Below are positions 1 to 6,878 of a stretch of DNA of 15,427 nucleotides, one piece after another; the first letter of the stretch is position 1; every line of letters begins with the position of its first letter. Both the position numbers and the translations under genes were made by a program. Source of the DNA: CAZNQW01 sp964575225 (lineage in GTDB: Bacteria; Chloroflexota; Anaerolineae; JAAYZQ01); the NCBI GenBank assembly GCA_964575225.1, contig CAZNQW010000080.1:1-15427 (forward strand), read 5' to 3'. The notes beneath the pieces were generated by a model, which saw only the letters and a program-made list of their open reading frames with translations, did not search any database and was not told the origin of the DNA.

Positions 1-60
1 ATGCTCCAATTATAGTGGGAATAATCCAAAATAGCGAAATTAGTTGGAACAGATGCCGCG

Positions 61-74
61 AGGGGCGCCCCTAC
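61..74. repeat. GC-rich palindrome beside the end of the DUF1858/DUF2249 gene
   Basis: Bases 61-72 form a perfect 12-bp palindrome (AGGGGCGCCCCT). Read on the minus strand it begins GTAGGGGCG, a word that recurs at 5797-5805 and 10482-10490, each time at a gene end or between genes. A small stem (GCCCT/AGGGC, 94-98 with 102-106) lies between it and the stop codon at 117. No T-run follows on the minus strand, so a conventional intrinsic terminator is not shown. The rest of 1-116 is relatively AT-rich and holds no gene I can support. Confidence 0.4.
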
Positions 75-116
75 TCAATTATGCTATTGGAGAGCCCTCT
101 GAGGGCCAGGCCGTCC

Positions 117-632
117 CTAGGGCCGGCAAAAGTAGAGGACGAACCCTCCGTCGTCCTGTTGGGTGACCCAGTGGGCGATGCCCAGGCTGGAGGCCTTGTC
201 GACCAGGGGGGCGGGCATAAAGGGCGCGAGGAGCCGGTAGATGTCGCCGGGGTTCAGGGCTTGCAGATCGGCGATGACCTGGTTGACGGGCTGTTCGCCG
301 GCGGCGAGCATGCCCTTGGCGTCGAACTCGGCCACGATCCGCGCCTCGGAGAACCAATCGGGTTGTTCGGTGGTATAGGCGGCGGCTGTTTCTCCGGCAA
401 AGAGGTCCTGCCCCACGTCGGATCGGAGGCGATTGATCAGGTCCTCGACCTTCACGCCGCCGATGGTGGCCGCTTGCTGCAGGGTGGTGATGCGGGCCAC
501 CGTTTTGCGCAGGACCGGGTTTTTCAGCTTTTCAAAGGCCGGCACATAGCCGACCAGGACCTCCTCCAACTGGGGGTAGGCGGCGATCAGCTCGGCGATC
601 TTGGTCTTGGGCGCGATGATGATTTCGGTCAT
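117..632 (-). CDS. DUF1858-DUF2249 two-domain protein
   Basis: A 171-residue soluble protein. Residues 1-70 resemble the DUF1858 fold (a short hybrid-cluster-associated helical domain: ITPKTKI-like start, then the YP-x-LE-x-VL pattern). Residues 97-170 resemble DUF2249, with the LNPGD, P-x-PL and W-x3-Q-x2-G pattern and a basic C-terminus. From family knowledge, DUF2249 proteins are often encoded with nitric-oxide and denitrification genes; the biochemical role is unsettled. The gene starts 12 nt after the stop of the DUF438 gene, with a GGGGG Shine-Dalgarno block about 8 nt before the ATG at 632, so the two are probably co-transcribed and translated together. A role as a partner in NO or redox sensing is inference. 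Confidence 0.85.
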   Translation of the reverse strand: MTEIIIAPKTKIAELIAAYPQLEEVLVGYVPAFEKLKNPVLRKTVARITTLQQAATIGGVKVEDLINRLRSDVGQDLFAGETAAAYTTEQPDWFSEARIVAEFDAKGMLAAGEQPVNQVIADLQALNPGDIYRLLAPFMPAPLVDKASSLGIAHWVTQQDDGGFVLYFCRP

Positions 633-644
633 TTCTGAATCCCC

Positions 645-1874
645 CTAGGCGTAGGACAGGATGCGCTGTTCGCCTTCCAGCGCCCTGTAGGCGGTCAAAT
701 CCTGCGAGACTTCGAGGGTGCCCAGATACTCGCCCTCGTCGTTGCGCAAGGCGAAATACTCGATATAGATCATGCGGCCCCCCATGTTGATCCAAAAGGG
801 CGCCCGGGTCTGGCGACCGCTCTTGAAATCCTCGAGGATCTTGTCGACGATGTGGGCGCTGGCCGGCGGATGGCAGTGGCGCACGTCGCGGTTGAGGATG
901 GCCCGGTTGCGTTGAAAGATCCGGTCGCTGCTCTGGGAAAAGTACTTGACCTTGTCATCGCTGCCCACAAAGGTGATGTCGACGGGTAGGGTGTTGAGAA
1001 TGGCCAGCAGATCCTCCACGGAAAAGCTGCCGGAGGGCAATTGGATCCGGCCGCCCACCTGTTGCAGGGCGTCGGGGGCGGTTGCGGTGTGCCCCTCCGG
1101 GATCCACTCGGCCGGGGGATCGTACAGGCAGTAGCCGAATTCGGGCGTCTGCTTCTGGATTTCGTACCAATCGGCGTCCGACAGGGCATCCATGAGCATG
1201 GGAAAGAGGATCTCTTCCTCTTTGACGATCATGTCGGCGACGCCTTTGACGGCCGGCTGCAGGACGATCTCGATGGAGGCCAGCAGCTCTTCCTGAGAGA
1301 TGCCCGGCGTCCTCAGCACCTCCAGGCTGCCCTTGAGCAGGTCGCGGATCTCGTCGTGCTTGCCCCACATGACCTTGGGGGGACCGGTGACCCCACCCCG
1401 TTCCAAATAGGGGAAAAGCAGGTATTCCTTGCGGAGATAATGCTTGTCGGCGTCGATGAGTTGGTTGAACAGGCCGATCAGGTTGAGGGCCACCGCCGGG
1501 ATCTCGGCCTCGCCGACCTCGCTCACGGCGGCCAGTTGGGCGCGGGCCTGTTCGATCACGGCCGCCAGCGCCCGGTTTTCGTGCATGAGGACGTCCATAG
1601 GGTGGCCCTCGGGGATTGCCTTGGAAGCGCTGAGATCGACCTGGCCCTCGAGGACGGCCGAATGGACGTCGCAGAGCTGGAGCAGCTCTTCTTGGGGCAG
1701 GCCTTCTTCCAAAAGCTCCTGTTCGACCTCGACGACCTCTCCATAGGGAATGGTGCCCAGCGTGTCGATCAGTTCCTCCCGGACACGGTCCTGGGATTCG
1801 CCGGTGTGAAGTTTGAGAATCAGTTCTTTGAGTTTGGCCTTGCGGAATTTCGAGTTGTCTATGGTCTTGGTCAT
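645..1874 (-). CDS. DUF438 / hemerythrin / PAS sensor-like protein
   Basis: 409 residues. Residues 5-85 match the DUF438 helical domain. Residues 90-235 form a hemerythrin-like four-helix region (H91, H98, HYLRKE at 145-150, H173, then KEEEILFP at 218-225), expected to hold a non-haem iron site. Residues 285-402 form a PAS_10-type domain with the HCHPP motif at 333-337. No DNA-binding or kinase domain follows. Such proteins are typically linked to nitric oxide or anaerobic redox response; direct NO binding here is inference. The start at 1874 is chosen over an in-frame ATG at 1904 because GGAGGG lies 7 nt before it and the predicted transcript starts near 1909. At residue 217 a Val occupies a position that is His in classical hemerythrins; other DUF438 proteins may also vary there. 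Confidence 0.9.
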   Translation of the reverse strand: MTKTIDNSKFRKAKLKELILKLHTGESQDRVREELIDTLGTIPYGEVVEVEQELLEEGLPQEELLQLCDVHSAVLEGQVDLSASKAIPEGHPMDVLMHENRALAAVIEQARAQLAAVSEVGEAEIPAVALNLIGLFNQLIDADKHYLRKEYLLFPYLERGGVTGPPKVMWGKHDEIRDLLKGSLEVLRTPGISQEELLASIEIVLQPAVKGVADMIVKEEEILFPMLMDALSDADWYEIQKQTPEFGYCLYDPPAEWIPEGHTATAPDALQQVGGRIQLPSGSFSVEDLLAILNTLPVDITFVGSDDKVKYFSQSSDRIFQRNRAILNRDVRHCHPPASAHIVDKILEDFKSGRQTRAPFWINMGGRMIYIEYFALRNDEGEYLGTLEVSQDLTAYRALEGEQRILSYA

Positions 1875-1908
1875 CGGGTTTCCCTCCAAGGTGCGTGCGT
1901 ACAAGCTA

Positions 1909-1956
1909 CGACCTTATTGTATCGCGTAGAGGGGAAAAAGCGTATGACATTGGTCA
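1909..1956 (-). promoter_or_regulatory. FNR/CRP/Dnr-type promoter of the DUF438 operon
   Basis: On the minus strand a -10 box TACAAT lies at 1921-1916, giving a start near 1909 and a leader of about 35 nt. No good -35 box is present. Instead the palindrome TGACATTGGTCA (arms TGAC/GTCA, 4-nt spacer) occupies 1945-1956, centred on 1950.5, which is -41.5 from the predicted start. That is the class II position for FNR/CRP-family activators. The arms resemble the core of the Dnr/FNR consensus (TTGAC/T-N4-A/GTCAA) with the outer bases changed. The site fits an operon expected to answer oxygen or nitric oxide, but no regulator gene is in the window. Confidence 0.5.
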
Positions 1957-2095
1957 GACGGGGGCGGGGTGGGGTCTTGACACGCAGGGCTTTTGCCTTG
2001 TCGCTTCACCGAGGGGATAGGGCAGGGCCCCGCGCCCCGGGGACGGGGGAGGCGAGCAAGTGAGTCAACCATCAAGTATCCAAGAAATAGATGAT

Positions 2096-2138
2096 TAAGA
2101 ATATCTTATTTGACAAAATGGACATTTTGGTGTATGCT
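2096..2138 (+). promoter_or_regulatory. Promoter of the secreted protease gene with an operator in its spacer
   Basis: TTGACA (2110-2115), a 17-nt spacer and TATGCT (2133-2138) form a near-consensus promoter, placing the transcript start near 2145. A perfect inverted repeat with 7-bp arms and a GA centre (CAAAATG/CATTTTG, 2114-2129) fills most of the spacer, where a bound repressor would block polymerase. A second inverted repeat (TAAGA-ATA-TCTTA, 2096-2108) lies just upstream of the -35 box in AT-rich sequence. The regulator is unknown. Confidence 0.65.
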
Positions 2139-2167
2139 TGGGTATCAAGATGAATGGAGGTTTGACC

Positions 2168-5100
2168 ATGGGTATCCAACTGTTCGCCATTCTGGCCATT
2201 CTGACGTCTCTGGCGCTTCCCTCTGGCTTTGCCCCCCTTCCGACCACAGAGATCCTGTCGCCCCAAGCGGGCTCCGATTACCAGTGTTTCTATCCCATTG
2301 CCGATACGTTTGCCCGCAGTTACCAGCCCACGACCAACTTTGGGGGCGCGCCCAGCCTGCAAGTGTCGGCCATTGGTGACGTGGAAGTCGACCAGCGTTG
2401 GACCTATCTCGAGTTCGATCTGTCGGCCATTCCCAACAACGCCACGGTGCTCTCTGCCGATCTCAGGCTGTTTCTGACGTCGGCGCCCAACGGCGGCAGT
2501 GGGATGCTCAAGGCTGCAGAGGTGGCCTGGGCCGAGTATTTCCTGAACTGGAACAACCGTCCCACCGTCAGCGACTTTACCTACGACGAAATCAGTTGGA
2601 CGCCCGGCGCTACCGGCTGGCAGAACTGGTCAGCCGAGCAGCTTGTGCAGCAATGGGTGAATGTGAGTGGGCCCAGCCTGGTCAACCACGGTCTGGCCCT
2701 CGTTGCTTATGGCCTGGCCATTCCGCCATCCACGTTCCACAGCCGCGAGGGGTCTCTTACTCAGGGGCCGCGGCTGTGCGTCGAATGGACCGATTCGCTG
2801 ACCACCGATATCGTGATCGGCGAAATCGAGGTCACCCAGGGGGTGCAGGATCTACAGAACAGCGTGCGGTTGGTGGCGGGCAAGCCCACCTACGTCCGAG
2901 TCCACGCGACGACCACCAACGACCGCTTTCGGACCTTTGCGACGCTGCGGGTCAGCAACGCTTCGGGTACGGTGACGCTCCATCCCCAGAATCCGGGCGC
3001 CCATGTGGTGGTGCGGCCCACGCCCGACCGCGGGATGGTGGACCACTCGTTTCTCTTTTTGCTGCCCAACGGCTTTACCCAGGCAGGAGGTCTGGCGCTG
3101 ACGGCGGAGGTCAATCCCGTGGTGAGCGGCTGGCGGATCAGCCGCTACCCGGACGAGACCCGTTACGACAACAACAGCCGCAGCGCCTTTGTGACTTTCG
3201 AGGAGGCGCCGCGCGTGGGCGTGATCATGGTGCTGGGCAGCTATTCGCTGGAGGACGGCGATGTGTCCATCACCTACACGACGCCCATCACCGATGCCTA
3301 CCAGACGCGGTCCTGGCTGGGACGGGCCTTTCCCCTGCCCGAAATCTGGATGACGGTGCGCACCCACGACTTTGGGGAAGGCACCCTCAATCCCGACAAG
3401 CCGACGCGCCTGGCAACCCCCAACAGTGGCAGCGTCAACCGCTGGCTGGACGAGAGGCGGACCTGGGATTTGAGCCAAAGCAGTTGGTACGAGGGCAACG
3501 TGGGTGACGAGTCCGACATTCGGTACTATGCGATGCTCACCAACAGCGGCGCCTTTATGCGCGGCGCGATGGGCTCCCGCACCGGTTCTGGACCCACCGG
3601 AGTGAGCGCGAGCTGGGATCCGGACGGGATCTTTGGCGACTGGTACGCCGGTCACGAAATCGGCCATTCCTTTGGCAGAAAGCACGTCCAGGGCGACCTG
3701 GGGGGTAAGGATGGGACGTGCGGCGGCGAGGGTGGGCCTGACCCCAACTATCCCTACGATGCCGGCTTTATCAGCGCCGACACCACCGGCCCCACGGCAT
3801 TCTTTGGCTTTGACCGCGGCACAGGGGCCGCCCGGCCGTATGGGCTGATCCCCGTCAATCTCCAGGTGTTCGAACCGAACCGGCGCGACGTGATGACCTA
3901 TTGCTCGCCGCTGTGGGTCAGCGACTATACCACCGAGGCCATCCTGGACTATGTGCAGAACAGCGTCACGCCGATGGGTGCCGCTTCTGCGTCCAACGCG
4001 GAAGCGACGCAGCAGATGGACCGCTTGCTGGTGGTGGGGACCCTCGACCCGGCGACGGGCGCCGCCGAGTTCTCGCCCCTGTTCGTGATCCCGAATGCCC
4101 ACGACGTGGAGCCGCGCATCCCGGGCGCCTATGCCATCGTTTTGCTGGGCGCCGGCGGCAGCGAGCTGGCCCGCTATCCCTTTACGCCGGAGGAACTCCA
4201 TTCGGGGCCCGACGATCCCGATGGCTCCAGCGGACCGCCCGTCGACCTCCTGTCCATCTCTGAGCTGGTGCCCTATGTGGCGGGCACGGTGCGGGTGGAT
4301 GTCACCGGTCCCGGCGGCGTCCTGGCGACGGTGACCGCCGGCGCCGCGGCCCCCACCGTCTCTGTGACCTCGCCTTCGGCTGGAGAGACCCTCAACGGCG
4401 ATACGGTGCCGGTGGCGTGGAGCGCCTCGGACGCCGATGGCGATCCGTTGGTGTTCAATGTACAGTTCAGCGCCGACGGCGGCGCCACCTGGGAGATGCT
4501 GGCCCAGGGGATCACGGGCACCAGTGTGGCCATTCCCCGGGTCAATGTCGCTTCGACGACCCAGGGCCGCGTTCGGGTGTGGGCCAGCGATGGCATCCAC
4601 ACCAGCAGCGCCGACAGCAGCGGTTTCTTTACCACGGCGTTGCGCAACCCGCAGGTGACTCTCCTTTCGCCCCAGTCGGGGCTCTTTGTGGGGGCCAACC
4701 AGACCCTCGGTCTGGAGGCCATGGCCTACTCGCCGAACGTGGGCACGCTGGATAGGGAGCAGGTCGTCTGGACCTCCTCCATCGACGGCGTCCTCGGCAT
4801 GGGGGAGAACCTCGCCGTCACGGGCCTGACGCCCGGCGTTCATGCCTTTACCGTGACGGTCCAGGATGGACAAGGCAGCGCCACCGCCACCGTCACCGAC
4901 GTCGTGGTGGTCAGCGATCCCCGCTACCTTCCAAACCCGCCCGTGAACCTCAGCGTGGGGCCCAGCCCCCTGGTCTTTTGGCCGAAGGAGGGCCTGAATT
5001 CCGACACGCTGACGGTGGATAATGAGGGCGGGACCAATAGCATCGATTGGGGCGCCCTGGAGTTCACGCCCTGGTTGAGCGTCAGTCCCACCACGGGCTC

Positions 5101-5800
5101 GACACCGGGCCAGGCCACGGTGTCGGTCAGTGCCACCGGAATGGAGCCGGGGACCTATTCGGCCAATATTCTGGTGGCCACCTCCGCTTCGACGCAGAAT
5201 CGCATTGCTCAGGTGACGATGGTCATTCCGGCGCGGCAGGACCCCGCCTCGTGCCAGGCGCAAAGCACCTTTCTTCTGAACAGCGAGGGCTGGCTTGTTT
5301 CCACCGCAGCCGGCGACCCGGTGGTCCTGCCCGATCACCAGGCCACGGGCGGCAACGGGGGTGGCTATGTCTCGGCAGCCAACGGCCTGGTCGGCGCCCC
5401 CTGGTACTGGGAGGCGCCGGGCCGGTACCTGGGCGATCAGTCCTGTGCCTATGGCGAAACGCTGGACTTTGATCAGAAGCAATCCACCACCGGCGACGAC
5501 CTGAACGCTGCCGACATCCTCCTGGTGGGACCGTCGCTGACGTTGGCCTATGACGCGCTGCAGGCCCCCGGGACGGAATGGACGCCCTACAGCGTGCCAC
5601 TGACGGAGGGAGCCGGGTGGGTGGTGCAAGGCACAGCCACGGCGCCGACGCAGGCCGAGATGCTCGCCGTCCTGGCGGACCTGCAGGCGCTGCGCATCCG
5701 CGGCCAATACGACACGGGCGCCAATGTGGGCAGCTTGGACAACGTCTACCTGGCCTCGAGGGGTTTTTCGATCTTTTTGCCGCTGGTGATCAGGGAGTAG
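2168..5800 (+). CDS. Secreted multidomain metzincin-like metalloprotease
   Basis: 1210 residues. A hydrophobic N-terminus (about residues 1-25) looks like a signal peptide, though with no basic residue before the core. Residues 40-210 resemble a DNRLRE beta-sandwich domain. Residues 215-345 carry the IEVTQGVQ and VRVH patterns of an extracellular domain of unclear name. Residues 496-506 (HEIGHSFGRKH) match the zinc site HExxHxxGxxH, and M576 in DVMTYC is a plausible Met-turn, so a metzincin-type peptidase is likely. Residues about 727-830 look Ig/FN3-like, about 920-1020 BACON-like, and about 1026-1197 form another beta-rich domain. The protein ends FLPLVIRE. The ATG at 2168 is chosen because GGAGG lies 7 nt before it and an earlier in-frame TTG at 2138 overlaps the promoter -10. 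The MEROPS family and substrate are not determined. Confidence 0.85.
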   Translation: MGIQLFAILAILTSLALPSGFAPLPTTEILSPQAGSDYQCFYPIADTFARSYQPTTNFGGAPSLQVSAIGDVEVDQRWTYLEFDLSAIPNNATVLSADLRLFLTSAPNGGSGMLKAAEVAWAEYFLNWNNRPTVSDFTYDEISWTPGATGWQNWSAEQLVQQWVNVSGPSLVNHGLALVAYGLAIPPSTFHSREGSLTQGPRLCVEWTDSLTTDIVIGEIEVTQGVQDLQNSVRLVAGKPTYVRVHATTTNDRFRTFATLRVSNASGTVTLHPQNPGAHVVVRPTPDRGMVDHSFLFLLPNGFTQAGGLALTAEVNPVVSGWRISRYPDETRYDNNSRSAFVTFEEAPRVGVIMVLGSYSLEDGDVSITYTTPITDAYQTRSWLGRAFPLPEIWMTVRTHDFGEGTLNPDKPTRLATPNSGSVNRWLDERRTWDLSQSSWYEGNVGDESDIRYYAMLTNSGAFMRGAMGSRTGSGPTGVSASWDPDGIFGDWYAGHEIGHSFGRKHVQGDLGGKDGTCGGEGGPDPNYPYDAGFISADTTGPTAFFGFDRGTGAARPYGLIPVNLQVFEPNRRDVMTYCSPLWVSDYTTEAILDYVQNSVTPMGAASASNAEATQQMDRLLVVGTLDPATGAAEFSPLFVIPNAHDVEPRIPGAYAIVLLGAGGSELARYPFTPEELHSGPDDPDGSSGPPVDLLSISELVPYVAGTVRVDVTGPGGVLATVTAGAAAPTVSVTSPSAGETLNGDTVPVAWSASDADGDPLVFNVQFSADGGATWEMLAQGITGTSVAIPRVNVASTTQGRVRVWASDGIHTSSADSSGFFTTALRNPQVTLLSPQSGLFVGANQTLGLEAMAYSPNVGTLDREQVVWTSSIDGVLGMGENLAVTGLTPGVHAFTVTVQDGQGSATATVTDVVVVSDPRYLPNPPVNLSVGPSPLVFWPKEGLNSDTLTVDNEGGTNSIDWGALEFTPWLSVSPTTGSTPGQATVSVSATGMEPGTYSANILVATSASTQNRIAQVTMVIPARQDPASCQAQSTFLLNSEGWLVSTAAGDPVVLPDHQATGGNGGGYVSAANGLVGAPWYWEAPGRYLGDQSCAYGETLDFDQKQSTTGDDLNAADILLVGPSLTLAYDALQAPGTEWTPYSVPLTEGAGWVVQGTATAPTQAEMLAVLADLQALRIRGQYDTGANVGSLDNVYLASRGFSIFLPLVIRE

Positions 5801-5882
5801 GGGCGGAAGGGTCGCCCTCTCTGAGGAATTGAGGCCACGAGTTTTCGGGAAGAACGGCGCCCCTGCCTTGGCAGGGGCGCCG
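5797..5882 (+). terminator. Two hairpins after the protease gene
   Basis: A short stem GGGCG/CGCCC (5801-5805 with 5813-5817) follows the stop codon directly; the GTAGGGGCG word at 5797-5805 overlaps the stop. A second, perfect 13-bp inverted repeat lies at 5855-5867 and 5870-5882, with only TT between the arms (in RNA about 12 bp closing a 4-nt loop). No U-tract follows either one. They may end or stabilise the protease mRNA, or be members of the dispersed GC-rich palindrome family. Confidence 0.5.
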
Positions 5883-5992
5883 ACTGCTTGGTGGTGGTTC
5901 AACCCCTGCTTGCCGCGGTTGTGTCAAGTCGGTGGGAATCTTTGCGGGGGCCAACGACCACATCGCTCTGATGCCCGCTGTCGGTGGGTGGC

Positions 5993-6021
5993 TTGGACGA
6001 ATCTCCGGCCTCTGCTATACT
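5993..6021 (+). promoter_or_regulatory. Promoter of the DUF2721 gene
   Basis: TTGGAC (5993-5998), a 17-nt spacer and TATACT (6016-6021) place transcription near 6028, about 50 nt before the start codon. No clear operator palindrome is visible around it. Confidence 0.6.
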
Positions 6022-6078
6022 ATCCCGAGGTTGTGTGGCGGCACATGGGACCACACACGAAACTGGAGGTGTGCAACG

Positions 6079-6540
6079 ATGTCACTTGTTCCATTGACAG
6101 AACTCATTCCCGTGCTACAGATGGCCGTGGGCCCGGTGATTCTCATTTCGGGTGTGGGGCTCTTGTTGCTGAGCATGACCAACCGCCTGGGGAGGGCCAT
6201 CGACCGCGCCCGCATCCTGTGCCAGGATTTGCGAGAAGGCAAGGTACGGGACCCGCGCGGCCATCTTGCCCAGCTTCGGATCCTGGCCCGGCGGGCGGTG
6301 CTCATTCGTCTGGCCATTACCCTGGCATCGGCCAGCGTGCTGTTGGCCGCGGTGCTGGTCATTACCTTGTTCCTGGCCGCACTGTTGCAGGTCGATCTGG
6401 GTTGGTTGGTCGCGCTGATCTTTATCGCCTGCCTCCTGGCTCTGATCGGGTCGCTGGTGGCCTTTATCCTTGACCTGAACCAGTCACTGCTGGCGCTTGA
6501 CGTCGACATAGACGGGGCCATGGAAGAGCCGGCGAATTAG
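6079..6540 (+). CDS. DUF2721 family membrane protein
   Basis: 153 residues. Three hydrophobic segments are visible, at about residues 12-33, 76-101 and 108-132. Between the first and second is a charged stretch with the R-x3-RAIDRAR pattern (about 36-45) typical of DUF2721 proteins. The C-terminus is acidic and probably cytoplasmic. The family has no established function. The ATG at 6079 is chosen over longer in-frame forms because GGAGGT lies 8 nt before it and the predicted transcript starts near 6028, downstream of any earlier start. It has its own promoter and appears monocistronic. Confidence 0.85.
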   Translation: MSLVPLTELIPVLQMAVGPVILISGVGLLLLSMTNRLGRAIDRARILCQDLREGKVRDPRGHLAQLRILARRAVLIRLAITLASASVLLAAVLVITLFLAALLQVDLGWLVALIFIACLLALIGSLVAFILDLNQSLLALDVDIDGAMEEPAN

Positions 6541-6554
6541 AGAGTTTTCTCTAA
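6537..6554 (+). terminator. AT-rich hairpin across the DUF2721 stop codon
   Basis: A perfect 7-bp inverted repeat (TTAGAGA/TCTCTAA, 6537-6543 with 6548-6554, loop GTTT) contains the TAG stop. It is followed by CG-rich sequence rather than a U-tract, so terminator function is possible but unproven. Confidence 0.3.
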
Positions 6555-6566
6555 CGTCATGCCCGC

Positions 6567-6699
6567 CGCGAGTACCCTCGCGCCTAATCACCTGCGTACC
6601 CGCAGGCAGCATCCATTCTTGGGCACAAGGCGTATGGACCCCCGCCTCCGCGGGGGTGACGCGCCGGTTGCCAGGGTTGCAGCTTGTTCAAAAGGACTT
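6567..6699. repeat. Dispersed repeat copy 1 with preceding hairpins
   Basis: Three hairpins follow one another: CGCGAG-TACC-CTCGCG (6567-6582), CCTGCG-TACC-CGCAGG (6591-6606) and CCCCCGC-CTCC-GCGGGGG (6639-6656). The first two share the loop TACC. From 6603 to 6699 the sequence matches 10603-10699 at about 87 of 97 positions with no gap. It resembles the intergenic REP-like repeats with a GGACCCCCGC...GCGGGGGTGACG core seen in many GC-rich genomes. I see no gene here; together with 6700-6795, where nothing is recognised, this fills most of the gap between the DUF2721 and PadR genes. Confidence 0.8.
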
Positions 6700-6795
6700 A
6701 TGCAGGGCTCTGGTCGCGGTTGCAGGCGGCTGCAAAGCCGGGAGCCACCTATGTTAGGCTCGGCCCGCCAGATCCGCGCCCGTCGTTTCACGGAA

Positions 6796-6835
6796 CAAAC
6801 GTTTGCTTGACAAGGGGCAAAATTCGCGATAGTAT
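6796..6835 (+). promoter_or_regulatory. PadR gene promoter with an upstream palindrome
   Basis: TTGACA (6807-6812), a 17-nt spacer and TAGTAT (6830-6835) make a good promoter, with a start near 6842. A perfect 10-bp palindrome CAAACGTTTG (6796-6805) touches the -35 box. PadR regulators usually repress their own genes, so this is a candidate autoregulatory operator, by inference only. Confidence 0.55.
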
Positions 6836-6878
6836 AGCTGCGTGACGCAAATAGGGGTGGGGGGAAAGTAGGTGGGAT

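Noticed and set aside
1041..2063. A 340-codon plus-strand frame over the DUF438 gene
   Set aside because: Antisense to a recognised protein; the sequence shows low-complexity Asp/Gln/Leu patterns and no ribosome site.
2852..5902. A 1016-codon open frame on the minus strand across the protease gene
   Set aside because: It is antisense to a gene with clear domains, promoter and ribosome site. The translation is rich in Gly, Arg, His and Ala with no motif, as expected for a shadow frame in GC-rich DNA.
6559..6810. An 83-codon frame in the repeat region before the PadR gene
   Set aside because: Its first two thirds lie in the dispersed repeat, and no ribosome site precedes it.
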